Source: Andreprevotia sp. IGB-42 (GTDB lineage Bacteria; Pseudomonadota; Gammaproteobacteria; Burkholderiales; Chitinibacteraceae). From it: a stretch of DNA of 64,000 nucleotides. Below, one piece after another: positions 45,780 through 54,102 of the stretch. The position numbers and the translations under genes are program-made. How positions within the stretch are numbered: position 1 is the first letter of the stretch; each line of letters starts with the position of its first letter. The notes under the pieces were generated by a model. It saw only the letters and a list, made by a program, of their open reading frames with translations. It did no database searches and was not told the origin of the DNA. The DNA lies in assembly GCF_009848685.1 (NCBI RefSeq), contig NZ_WXTX01000008.1:158939-222938 (forward strand), given 5' to 3'.

Positions 45780-45811
45780 TCCGCTGCACGTGGCAAAGCA
45801 TGTGCAGCGGA
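45780..45811. other. Hairpin between convergent genes
   Basis: Perfect arms TCCGCTGCAC / GTGCAGCGGA with a 12-nt loop, between the outer-membrane-type gene and csoR. No T-tract on either side, so a Rho-independent terminator is doubtful. Confidence 0.45.
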
Positions 45812-45826
45812 GCGCATCACGCGGTT

Positions 45827-46168
45827 CTAGGTGCGCAACTTTGCCACCACATTCATCAGCTCGCCGATGGCTGCCACGCCGTCGCCATCCTGGATGGCAC
45901 GGCTCACACAGCCTTGCGCATGCGATTCCAGCAAGCGCATGGCCAGGCCATCGAGCGCGGCACGCGTGGCGGCAATCTGCGTCAGCACATCCACGCAGTA
46001 GCGGTCTTCCTCCACCATCTGCGTGATGCCGCGTATCTGCCCGGCAATGCGGTTGAGGCGCGATACCAGCGCTTTCTTGTCCGGCCGCACCACGCTGGCC
46101 GCGTCGCCATCGGCCGGCGGGCAACAATCGTCGCCGTCTTGCGGCAATGCGTGCTCAGGAGAGGTCAT
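45827..46168 (-). CDS. csoR: CsoR-family copper-sensing repressor
   Basis: A 113-residue all-helical repressor of the CsoR/RcnR family. The Cu(I)-binding triad C-H-C is present: Cys in DRYCVDVLTQIAA, and His and Cys in ESHAQGCVSRAI. The body contains KKALVSRLNRIAGQIRGITQ. The N-terminal arm has CCPP, which may also bind metal. ATG at 46168 overlaps the copZ stop by 14 bases and uses AGGAGAGG of the copZ end as its leader. It should release the two operators before copA when Cu(I) binds. Confidence 0.92.
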   Translation of the reverse strand: MTSPEHALPQDGDDCCPPADGDAASVVRPDKKALVSRLNRIAGQIRGITQMVEEDRYCVDVLTQIAATRAALDGLAMRLLESHAQGCVSRAIQDGDGVAAIGELMNVVAKLRT

Positions 46169-46361
46169 AGCCGGCATTCTCGATGGCTTGCTTGAACACG
46201 TCGACCGAGGCGCGCGCCGGGTCGAACTGGACGATGGCACGGCCGTTGTCGAGGCTGACATCGGCAGACTGCACGCCGGGCAGGCGGCCCAATACGCTGG
46301 TCAGCTTGGCAACGCAACCGCTGCAGCTCATGCCGCTGATCTGGATGGTGGTGGTTTCCAT
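46155..46361 (-). CDS. copZ: Copper chaperone, HMA domain (CopZ)
   Basis: A 68-residue heavy-metal-associated domain with the Cu(I) motif GMSCSGC. It carries Cu(I) in the cytoplasm to the CopA ATPase. ATG at 46361 has AAAGGA 9 bases upstream. It lies between copA and csoR in one operon. Confidence 0.92.
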   Translation of the reverse strand: METTTIQISGMSCSGCVAKLTSVLGRLPGVQSADVSLDNGRAIVQFDPARASVDVFKQAIENAGYDLS

Positions 46362-46437
46362 GGTGCTTGTCCTTTTTATGGGGGGGGCTGTGTGGCGGGT
46401 GTACAAGCAATGCACAGGGCATCGCCCAAAAAGTGGT

Positions 46438-48792
46438 TCAGGGTTGCCAGCGCTTGAGCAACAGCGAGTTGCTCACCACCGATACCGAGCTTAACGCCAT
46501 GGCGGCGCCGGCGATGACCGGGTCGAGCAGGCCCAGTGCCGCCAGCGGTATGCCCAGCGCGTTGTAGACGAAGGCAAAAAACAGGTTCTGGCGGATTTTC
46601 CGCAAGGTGATGCGCGACAGTGCAATGGCTTCCACCGCCGATTGCAGCTTGCCATGCATCAAGGTCACGTCCGCCGCTTCGATCGCCACGTCGCTGCCGG
46701 TATGCATGGCAAAGCTGACGTCGGCAGCAGCCAGCGCTGGCGCATCATTCACGCCATCGCCCACCATGGCGACCACCTTGCCGCTGGCGCGGGCTGCGTT
46801 CACATACGCCGCTTTGTCCTGCGGCAGCGTTTGTGCACGGTATTCGCGGATGCCGGCTTGCGCGGCGATGGCGGCGGCAGTCTGCCGGTTATCGCCGGTC
46901 AGCATCACGACCTCCACGCCTTGCGCATGCAGTGCGGCGATGGCGCCATGCGCATCCGGCCGCAGTGTGTCCGCAATGGCGATCAGGCCCAGCCACTCAC
47001 CATCGCTGGCCACGCCGATCACGGTCTGCCCCTGGCTGGCCAGCCGTGCCAGCTCGGCATCCACATCGGCACGCACAGCGGCTACCCAGCCGGGTACGCC
47101 CACGCGGACAGATAAGCTGCCCAGTTGCGCCTCCACGCCTTTGCCGGGGGTCACCACAAAATCATCGGGTGCGGTCAGCGCCAGGCCGGTTTGCTGTGCG
47201 GCATCGAGGATAGCTGCCGCCAACGGGTGCTCGGAGCCCTGTTCAGCACTGGCAGCCAGTTGCAGCAATGCATTGCCGTCCGTGTCGCCCAGTGGCGAGA
47301 CCCCGGTTACGCGCGGTTTGCCTTCGGTCAGCGTGCCGGTCTTGTCGATCACCAGCAGGTCGATTTTCTCCGCGCGTTCCAGCGCTGCGGCATTGCGGTA
47401 CAGGATGCCGCGTTGCGCGCCTTGCCCCACGCCCACCATGACGGCGGTAGGGGTGGCGAGGCCCAGCGCGCACGGGCAGGCAATCACCAGTACCGCCACC
47501 GCATGGACCAATGCGGTGGTGGCGGATGCGGCAAGCAGCAGCGTGGCGAAGAAAGTCAGCACCGCAATCACCAGGACGATGGGCACGAATATGCCGGAAA
47601 TCCGGTCGGCCAGTTGCTGGATCGGCGCCTTGCTGCCCTGTGCACTGCGCACCAGCCGCACGATCTCCGCCAGCTGCGTGTGGCTGCCGACATTTTCTGC
47701 CTGCAGCCTGAGCATGCCATCGATATTGCGGGTGCCGGCAAAGGTGCGGCTGCCGGCAGTTTTTTCCACCGGCAGGCTCTCGCCGGTCAGCAGGCTTTCG
47801 TCCACCGATGCACGGCCATCGATCACCACGCCATCTGCAGCGATGGTTTCGCCGTGGCGCACCACCACCATCTCACCGGCTTGCAGTTCGGCCAGTGGCA
47901 GCTCCAGCAACTGGCCAGCCCGTTCCACGCGGGCGGTGCGCGGTTGCAGTGCCAGCAACTGCGCGATGGCACCGGCGGTCTTGCCCTTGGCAGCCGCTTC
48001 CAGCCACTTGCCCAGCAATACCAGCGTGATGATGGCCGCACTGGCTTCAAAGTAGATGTGCTGGTGATGCAGGCCCAGCAGCGTGACGATGGCAGAAAAG
48101 CCGTATGCCATGCTGGTGCCCAGGGCGACCAGCACATCCATATTGGCCGCGCCGCCCCGCAATGCATGCCAGGCACCGCGATAGAAGCGCCATCCCAGCC
48201 AACACTGCACCGGGGTGGCCAGTGCCCATTGCCACATGCGCGGTAGCAGCTCGTGCCACCCCGCCAGCATGGCCACCATTTCCAGCAGCAGCGGCAGCGT
48301 AAACAGTGCCGCCAGCAAGAAGGCATTGCGCGCATTGCCAAGTGCGGCATCGCGCTCTGCCTGCACATCGTCGCCATCGCTGGCGATATGCGCGTCATAG
48401 CCGCTATTGCGTACCGCAGCGATCAGCGCAGCGGCTTCCACACTGCCGGCAGGGAAATGCACCTGTGCCGTTTCACTGGCCAGATTCACGCTGGCGGTCA
48501 CGCCGGGCAGCCGGTTCAATACTTTTTCGATGCGCGCAGCGCAGGCGGCGCAGGTCATGCCGCTGATGGCCAGTGTTACGCTGCCTTGCGGGACCTCATA
48601 GCCGGTATTCCTGATGATATCGAGCAGCGCAGCTACGCCTGTCTGCGCCAGGTCGGTATTGATTTCGGCGGTTTCGGTCGCGAAATTGACCTGCGCGGTC
48701 ACGCCGGGCTGCTTGTTGAGCTGCTTTTCGATGCGGCTGGCGCAGGCGGCGCACGTCATGCCGCTGATGGGTAAAGTGATCGCCGTGCTCAT
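46438..48792 (-). CDS. copA: Copper-exporting P1B-type ATPase
   Basis: A 784-residue inner-membrane pump exporting Cu(I). It begins with two HMA domains (GMTCAACAS near residue 13 and GMTCAACAA near 80). The membrane CPC motif is in VIACPCALGLATPT near residue 441, phosphorylation site DKTGTLTEGKP near 484, and hinge GDGVNDAPALAAADV near 682. Start at 48792 (MSTAITLP) is used; an in-frame ATG at 48798 is equally possible. It heads the copA-copZ-csoR operon, and its promoter contains two CsoR-type operators. Confidence 0.96.
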   Translation of the reverse strand: MSTAITLPISGMTCAACASRIEKQLNKQPGVTAQVNFATETAEINTDLAQTGVAALLDIIRNTGYEVPQGSVTLAISGMTCAACAARIEKVLNRLPGVTASVNLASETAQVHFPAGSVEAAALIAAVRNSGYDAHIASDGDDVQAERDAALGNARNAFLLAALFTLPLLLEMVAMLAGWHELLPRMWQWALATPVQCWLGWRFYRGAWHALRGGAANMDVLVALGTSMAYGFSAIVTLLGLHHQHIYFEASAAIITLVLLGKWLEAAAKGKTAGAIAQLLALQPRTARVERAGQLLELPLAELQAGEMVVVRHGETIAADGVVIDGRASVDESLLTGESLPVEKTAGSRTFAGTRNIDGMLRLQAENVGSHTQLAEIVRLVRSAQGSKAPIQQLADRISGIFVPIVLVIAVLTFFATLLLAASATTALVHAVAVLVIACPCALGLATPTAVMVGVGQGAQRGILYRNAAALERAEKIDLLVIDKTGTLTEGKPRVTGVSPLGDTDGNALLQLAASAEQGSEHPLAAAILDAAQQTGLALTAPDDFVVTPGKGVEAQLGSLSVRVGVPGWVAAVRADVDAELARLASQGQTVIGVASDGEWLGLIAIADTLRPDAHGAIAALHAQGVEVVMLTGDNRQTAAAIAAQAGIREYRAQTLPQDKAAYVNAARASGKVVAMVGDGVNDAPALAAADVSFAMHTGSDVAIEAADVTLMHGKLQSAVEAIALSRITLRKIRQNLFFAFVYNALGIPLAALGLLDPVIAGAAMALSSVSVVSNSLLLKRWQP

Positions 48793-48811
48793 GGGCATGC
48801 CCTGTGTTGGA

Positions 48812-48854
48812 TACCTTATGGGGGTATATTGTACCCATAGGGGGTATATTGCAA
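48812..48854 (-). promoter_or_regulatory. copA promoter with two tandem CsoR-type operators
   Basis: On the minus strand TTGCAA (plus 48849-48854) and CAATAT (plus 48826-48831) are 17 bp apart. The spacer is filled by TACCCATAGGGGGTA (48832-48846), a close match to the CsoR operator type TACCC-N4-GGGGTA. A second copy, TACCTTATGGGGGTA (48812-48826), lies exactly 20 bp away over the start-site region. Both are followed by TATTG. The divergent plus-strand copper genes start 26 bp beyond, so they may be controlled by the same sites. Confidence 0.85.
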
Positions 48855-48871
48855 GTGCAGATCGCGGTACG

Positions 48872-49225
48872 ATGATGACTATGCCCGCCCGCCGCATCTT
48901 GCTTCTGTTGCTGATCTGCCTGTTGCCGCTGACCCCGTTGTGGGCTGCGCAGCCGGCGGGGGCAATTCCGGCTGCGCCAGCAGTCAGCGACATGCTGCAT
49001 GCGGTGAGCGCCGATATGGCGATGGATGCACACTGTGGTGACCATGCGGCAGCCCCGGCGCAAAGCAGCAACTGCAGCGTGGATTGCCATATGCACTGTG
49101 CACTGCCGCGCACGCTGGCGCTGATGGTGCTGCCAGCCTGGCCGGCCGCGATACCGCAGGCCGCGCTGCCGCGTGCTTATTCCGATCCTGACCTTGCCTT
49201 GCCGATCAAGCCGCCCACCGGCTGA
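48872..49225 (+). CDS. Small exported Cys/His/Met protein of the copper island
   Basis: 117 residues: a signal peptide (ILLLLLICLLPLTPLWAA) followed by a region with many possible metal ligands (MAMDAHCGDHAAAP and NCSVDCHMHCALP). I recognise no named family; some copper clusters carry similar small periplasmic proteins (CopL- or DUF2946-like), which is the nearest idea. It lies directly after the CsoR operators and before the DUF411 and oxidase genes, so a periplasmic copper-binding role is likely. Start 48872 or 48875 (two successive ATGs). Confidence 0.65.
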   Translation: MMTMPARRILLLLLICLLPLTPLWAAQPAGAIPAAPAVSDMLHAVSADMAMDAHCGDHAAAPAQSSNCSVDCHMHCALPRTLALMVLPAWPAAIPQAALPRAYSDPDLALPIKPPTG

Positions 49226-49330
49226 GCAGCCAACGATCCAGTCCGTTTTCCAGATCAATATCACGCGATGATGTGCCCGCGGCTGCCTGCTGCAGCCGGG
49301 CGGCGCACGCGTGCAAGGCAAGGAATCATC

Positions 49331-49771
49331 ATGCGCATTTCCCTCATTACCGCCTGCCTGCTGCTGGCGGCGCACACTGCCATGGCCGCGGTGCCCGCCA
49401 CGGTTTACAAAAGCCCCACCTGCGGTTGCTGCCAGGAGTACGTGAGCTACCTTGAAAAACAGGGCTACACGGTGACTGCCATCAACAGCGATGACATGGA
49501 CGGCGTGAAAAAGCGTTTCGGCTCCACATCGCTTGCCAGTTGCCACACTACGTTGATCGGCGGCTACACCATAGAGGGCCACGTGCCGGTAGCCGCAATC
49601 AGCAAGCTGCTCAAGGACAAACCCAAAATCCGCGGTATTGCCGTACCGGGCATGCCGGCCAATTCGCCGGGCATGGGGCCGGAGGTGAAGGGCACGCTCA
49701 AGGTCTATGAGCTCGCCAGCAACATCGATCCGACCAAGCCTACAGCGCCCAAGCTGTTCTCGGTTGAATAA
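49331..49771 (+). CDS. DUF411 metal-binding protein
   Basis: A 146-residue exported protein with a signal peptide (ISLITACLLLAAHTAMA). The DUF411 domain has the motif YKSPTCGCCQEYVSYLEKQG, then SCHTTLIGGYTIEGHVP and a Met-rich GMPANSPGMGPEV. These proteins accompany copper resistance genes and probably bind Cu in the periplasm. ATG at 49331 has AAGGA upstream. It is followed after 10 bases by the oxidase gene, so they are co-transcribed. Confidence 0.88.
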   Translation: MRISLITACLLLAAHTAMAAVPATVYKSPTCGCCQEYVSYLEKQGYTVTAINSDDMDGVKKRFGSTSLASCHTTLIGGYTIEGHVPVAAISKLLKDKPKIRGIAVPGMPANSPGMGPEVKGTLKVYELASNIDPTKPTAPKLFSVE

Positions 49772-49781
49772 GGGAGGCCCT

Positions 49782-51344
49782 GTGGAACAACGTTATCTGG
49801 AAAGGCGTTATTTCCTGTCTGCCACGCTGGCCGCCGCCGGCCTTGCCGTGTTTGCCCCGCGTGCACTGGCCGCAGCGATGGATGCGGCGATGGATGCGGC
49901 CATGGACGACGAACACGCAGGCCACGATATGTCAGGTCACGACATGGGCGGCGCGGCAGCCAAGCCCGCTGCGGCTGGCCTGCCCACCGCGCCCGATGGT
50001 CTGGCCCTGTTGCCGGTCAGCGCATGGCCGGCCGGTGCTGCTTTGCGGGCATTGCCGCTGTTGACCAACACGGCTGCGGCAGGCAGTTTTGCGGCCACGC
50101 TCGGCGCCGCGCCGGCGCGGCCAGCGCTGGTGCAGGGCAAGGTGACGGAGGTATGGGCGTACAACGGCACCAGCCCCGGCCCGCTGATCGAAGCGCGCGA
50201 GGGCGATACGGTGGAAATCCGCTTCCGCAATGGACTACCCCAGCCGACAACCGTGCACTGGCACGGCCTGCCGGTACCGGCCGATCAGGATGGTGGCCCG
50301 CACACGCCAGTGGCGCCGGGGGCAGAGCGCATCTACCGCTTCGTGTTGCCCAAGGGTTGTGCGGGCACCTACTGGTATCACCCGCACCCGCACGACCATA
50401 CGCCGGAGCAGATATTCCGCGGGCTGGCCGGCGCGTTCATCGTGCGTGCCGCCGATGATCCGCTGGCGGGCATTCCGGAGCAGCATTTGTTCATCAGCGA
50501 CCTGAAACTCGCTGCAGACGCCAGCATTCCGCTCAATGGCGCGGATGACTGGATGGATGGGCGGGAAGGGCAGTTCGTACTGATCAACGGGCAGCGCGAG
50601 CCGCGTATCAGCGTGGCGGGCACGCAGCGCTGGCGCATCTGGAACGCGTGCAGTGCGCGCTACCTGCGCATCAGCCTGGCAGGGGGGCACATGCACCAGG
50701 TGGGTACCGATGGCGGCTTGCTGGAGGCCCCGCTGGCCATCGATGAACTGTTGCTGGCGCCGGCCGAACGTGCCGAGCTGATCGTCAGTGGTACGGGGGA
50801 GGGCAAGCTCATGGCGCTGCGTTACGACAGGCAGAAAATGGGCGCTGCCCCGGCCGAGGCAGACCGGTTGCTCGCCAGCGTGTCGTTCACGGCGGGCAAG
50901 GCGGTGGCCTTGCCGAAGTCGCTGCGCCGCATCGCGGACCTGGGCAAACCCCAAGCCAGCAAGCGGGTGGTATTCAGCGAAACCATGAGCATGGCCGGCG
51001 GCAAGCACCAGATGGCATTCCTGATCAATGGCAAGGCGTTCGACATGCACCGGGCCGATTGGCAAAGCCGGCGTGGCGAGGTCGAGCTGTGGGAGCTGGT
51101 CAACGACAGCCATATGGATCACCCCTGCCACCTGCACGGCACACAGTTCCAGGTGGTGGAGCGGGTGAGGGGTGGCAAGGCGGTGCGCGAGCCTTTCCGC
51201 GCATGGCGCGATACCGTCAACCTGCGGCCGGGTGAAACGGTGCGGGTAAAGCTGCGCTTTGCCCATGCCGGCCTCTACATGGCGCATTGCCACGTGATCG
51301 AGCATGAAGCACAGGGCATGATGGCGCTGGTGAAGGTGGTGTGA
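49782..51344 (+). CDS. Tat-exported multicopper oxidase
   Basis: A 520-residue periplasmic oxidase of the CueO/CopA type that probably oxidises Cu(I). The N-terminus ERRYFLSATLAAAG fits a Tat signal (RRxFL). All copper motifs are present: HWHG, YWYHPHPHDH, HPCHLHG and the C-terminal HCHVIEHEAQGM with the type 1 Cys and Met. Just after the signal is a repeat (AMDAAMDAAMDDEHAGHDMSGHDM) rich in Met and His, a possible extra copper site. GTG at 49782 follows GGGAGG. Confidence 0.93.
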   Translation: MEQRYLERRYFLSATLAAAGLAVFAPRALAAAMDAAMDAAMDDEHAGHDMSGHDMGGAAAKPAAAGLPTAPDGLALLPVSAWPAGAALRALPLLTNTAAAGSFAATLGAAPARPALVQGKVTEVWAYNGTSPGPLIEAREGDTVEIRFRNGLPQPTTVHWHGLPVPADQDGGPHTPVAPGAERIYRFVLPKGCAGTYWYHPHPHDHTPEQIFRGLAGAFIVRAADDPLAGIPEQHLFISDLKLAADASIPLNGADDWMDGREGQFVLINGQREPRISVAGTQRWRIWNACSARYLRISLAGGHMHQVGTDGGLLEAPLAIDELLLAPAERAELIVSGTGEGKLMALRYDRQKMGAAPAEADRLLASVSFTAGKAVALPKSLRRIADLGKPQASKRVVFSETMSMAGGKHQMAFLINGKAFDMHRADWQSRRGEVELWELVNDSHMDHPCHLHGTQFQVVERVRGGKAVREPFRAWRDTVNLRPGETVRVKLRFAHAGLYMAHCHVIEHEAQGMMALVKVV

Positions 51345-51372
51345 TCCTGCTGCACTGATCGCTGTCGCAGCA

Positions 51373-51408
51373 AACAGCAAGGCCACCCGCAGGGGTGGCC
51401 TTGCTGTT
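51373..51408. terminator. Long hairpin between convergent genes
   Basis: A 16-bp perfect stem AACAGCAAGGCCACCC and its complement with GCAG loop lies after the oxidase gene and before the end of the chemoreceptor gene. It lacks a clear T-tract but is likely to terminate both. Confidence 0.75.
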
Positions 51409-51434
51409 CAGGTGGAGTAAACCGTCAGCGTTGT

Positions 51435-53765
51435 TTATTGCTGCTTGCGTGCTACATCTGCCAGCTTGCGCGCTGCATCTGCGGCGCTCATGTGGTCATT
51501 GCCCCAGTACTGGCCGATCACATCGAAGAAGCCGACACGGGTTTCTTCCTGCACCGCCATATTGTGTGCCCACGACGGCACCAGCACGTTCTTGCTGGCG
51601 GCGCGCGTAAAGTCCTGCGCCGATTGCTTGGCGTAGGCATCGTAGCGGCCCATGGGGGTATCGGTGCGTGCTGGAATGTTACCCTTGTACAGGTTGAACG
51701 CTTCCTGTCCGTCCTGGCTCATGAGCAGCGTCACGAAATCACGCTGCGCATCGATCATCTTCGGGTCGGACAGCTTGAACATGGTCAGCGTGTCGGCCGC
51801 GAACGAGAAATCGCCCGCCTGCGTCGGCGCCGGCCAGCAGTAGTAGTCCGTCCCCTGCGATTTGCCGGCCTGCACGAATTCGGCCTTGGCCCAGTCGCCC
51901 ATCAGCTGCATGGCGGCGCGGCCGTTGATCACGTCGGCAGTGGCCAGGTTCCAGTCGCGGCCCACGGTATCGACCGAGGAGTACGGCTTGAGCTTTTTCA
52001 GGAGTTCCAGCGCGCGGATCATGGTGGCGCCGGTCAGCACCGATTGATCCAGCTTGCTGAATGCTGCGCGGTAGAAGTCGGCACCCATGCTCACGGTAAT
52101 GGCTTCGAAGGTGGTGGCCACGATCCAGCTCTGTTCGCTGTGCGCCAGCATCGGGATGCCGGCCTGGCGGAAGCGCTCTGCCAGCGCAAAGAATTCATCC
52201 CAGGTATTGGGCTGCTTGCCGCCGATGCGGTTTACCAACTGCGCATTCACCCACAGCATATTGGTACGGGCCACACCCAGCGGCACCGCCACGTATTTGC
52301 CATTGGCCTGGATCATCTTGTCGAACACTTCCGGCAGCAGGCTGGACCAGCGTTGTTCGCGTGCCAGATCGGTCAGGTCTGCACAGACACCTTCCTTCGC
52401 CCAGTTCTGGATTTTCACGCCGCCGATGGCCGCTGCCGTCGGCGGGTTGCCCGCCATCACGCGGCTCTTGAGCGAGGTCATCGGGTCGCCGCTGCCGGCG
52501 CCGGCATCCATCCAGTGGTGGCCCTGGTCGTTCAGGCGCTTTTTCAGCTCGAACACCGCCTTGGCTTCACTGGACGACAACCACCAGTGCAACACTTCGA
52601 TATCGGCCAGCTTGAACTTGCCCATGATGTCGAGCAGGCGTTCAGCCTGTTCATCCAGGTGGGCCAGTGTTTGCGTGGACTGGCGCAGCGCCGAATCGGA
52701 TGCCTGCACCATGCCGCTGACCTGTTCTGCAGTGTGTGCCATGGCAGTGGTGGCCGACGATTGCTCGTTGGTGGCATCGGCAATCTGCCGTACCACGTTC
52801 ACCACGTGATTCATGCGCTCGCTGATACCCAGGATATGGCTGCGCGCGTCTTCGGCCTTTTCCACGCTTTCATTCACGCGTGCTGCCGTGTAGCTCATGT
52901 TTTCCACCGCGGATTCGGTCTCGCGCCCGACTGTTTCAATGCGGTGTGCGATGTCGATAGTGGCTTGCGAGGTGCGCTCGGCCAGCTTGCGTACTTCATC
53001 GGCCACCACCGCAAAGCCGCGGCCCTGCTCGCCAGCACGCGCCGCTTCGATGGCGGCGTTGAGCGCCAGCAGATTGGTCTGGCCGGCAATGTCCTTGATC
53101 ACGCCGACGATGCTGCCGATTTCCTGCGAACTCTTGGAGAGGCCATCCATGGTCTGGCCCATGGTCTGCATGGCTTCGGATACCAGGCCGACCTCCTCGG
53201 AAACGCGGCTGACCGCATCGGCACTGTTGCTGGAGAGTTGGCGGGTTTCAGATACCGCGCTATCCACATCGCGGGCGTTATCGGCAATGTGGTTGATGCT
53301 GACGGTGATTTCTTCCACCGTGGCAGCGCTGGATGCCGCGTAGTCGGACTGGGTACGCGTGTCCTTGGAGATCTGCGCGGTTACGCGGGTGAGTTCGTGC
53401 AGGTTGATCGCCAAGCCTTCGGTTTCACGTTGTGCCTCGCGGAACACCGCCTGCTGGCGGGCAATGAAATCATTGATGGCGCCGGCAGCCTCGCCGATTT
53501 CATCGCTGCCGACGGGCAGGCGCACCGAGAGGTCGCTGCCCTCGCGTGCCAGCTGGCGCATGGTGTCGCGCAGCAGTTCAATGGGCCTGATCGCGCCGTT
53601 GATGGCGAACAGCAGTGCGCCAAGAATGGCAGCAAGGCTGACAAAGCCGATCAGGATGGCCACGCCGATGGATTTCGGATCGTAGGCGATATAGCCGAGT
53701 GTTGCGGCAAAGCCGACGATATTGGCCGCACAAGCTGTGCCAAGTATCCGGGTACGAATCGACAT
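51435..53765 (-). CDS. Chemoreceptor fused to a C-terminal family 1 solute-binding protein
   Basis: A 776-residue fusion. Two adjacent membrane helices (about 7-28 and 33-55) have only a four- or five-residue periplasmic loop and are followed by HAMP (about 58-110) and a full methyl-accepting signalling domain (about 110-380). The conserved hairpin tip [20 protein letters not shown] is present. The receptor ends [10 protein letters not shown], a normal chemoreceptor end, and continues without a break as [16 protein letters not shown], where a mature sugar-binding protein would begin. Residues about 385-776 are a full-length extracellular solute-binding protein family 1 domain. By topology it is cytoplasmic. 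No signal peptide or stop separates the parts, and no ABC permease is near. ATG at 53765 has GGAGG upstream. It may sense a cytoplasmic sugar or sugar phosphate. Confidence 0.88.
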   Translation of the reverse strand: MSIRTRILGTACAANIVGFAATLGYIAYDPKSIGVAILIGFVSLAAILGALLFAINGAIRPIELLRDTMRQLAREGSDLSVRLPVGSDEIGEAAGAINDFIARQQAVFREAQRETEGLAINLHELTRVTAQISKDTRTQSDYAASSAATVEEITVSINHIADNARDVDSAVSETRQLSSNSADAVSRVSEEVGLVSEAMQTMGQTMDGLSKSSQEIGSIVGVIKDIAGQTNLLALNAAIEAARAGEQGRGFAVVADEVRKLAERTSQATIDIAHRIETVGRETESAVENMSYTAARVNESVEKAEDARSHILGISERMNHVVNVVRQIADATNEQSSATTAMAHTAEQVSGMVQASDSALRQSTQTLAHLDEQAERLLDIMGKFKLADIEVLHWWLSSSEAKAVFELKKRLNDQGHHWMDAGAGSGDPMTSLKSRVMAGNPPTAAAIGGVKIQNWAKEGVCADLTDLAREQRWSSLLPEVFDKMIQANGKYVAVPLGVARTNMLWVNAQLVNRIGGKQPNTWDEFFALAERFRQAGIPMLAHSEQSWIVATTFEAITVSMGADFYRAAFSKLDQSVLTGATMIRALELLKKLKPYSSVDTVGRDWNLATADVINGRAAMQLMGDWAKAEFVQAGKSQGTDYYCWPAPTQAGDFSFAADTLTMFKLSDPKMIDAQRDFVTLLMSQDGQEAFNLYKGNIPARTDTPMGRYDAYAKQSAQDFTRAASKNVLVPSWAHNMAVQEETRVGFFDVIGQYWGNDHMSAADAARKLADVARKQQ

Positions 53766-54102
53766 CTTGGGGGTCCTCCGAGCGGGGCCGGTATTTTTAA
53801 AACAGTCGATTGATTGTACAGCTGAAAGCAGAAAACTTACGTGCCGATCATCGCTGTTTGTGTATGGATGCAATATCAATGTGCATACGGGTTTCCAGCA
53901 CAATATAGAACAAAGGCGAAAACGACGCCCATTGCTTGCGGCCCTATTGGTGTTTTTATTTACTGCCCGCAGCGGCGGCTGGCAGCGCTTTCGGCGCAGT
54001 TGCCACGTTACCGGGGTAATACGCATGCAGCTTGATCTGGCGCAAGGTGCGAGTGTGTGCCTGCCGCCACAATGGCGCGGATTCGTTCATCCGGAGCCAC
54101 GC
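53766..54102. other. Intergenic region between fusion chemoreceptor and NMO gene
   Basis: 337 bp, AT-rich from 53800 to 53960, holding the divergent promoters. TACAAT occurs on the minus strand near 53815, but no complete sigma-70 pair was convincing. No gene or strong hairpin seen. Confidence 0.4.

Noticed and set aside
49268..49330. Upstream ATG of the DUF411 gene
   Set aside because: It would add 21 residues before a normal signal peptide; ATG at 49331 has its own AAGGA.
51438..53813. Nearly 800-codon open frame on the plus strand opposite the fusion chemoreceptor
   Set aside because: It is the antisense shadow of a GC-rich coding gene: no domain motif, no ribosome site, His/Gly/Arg-rich composition.
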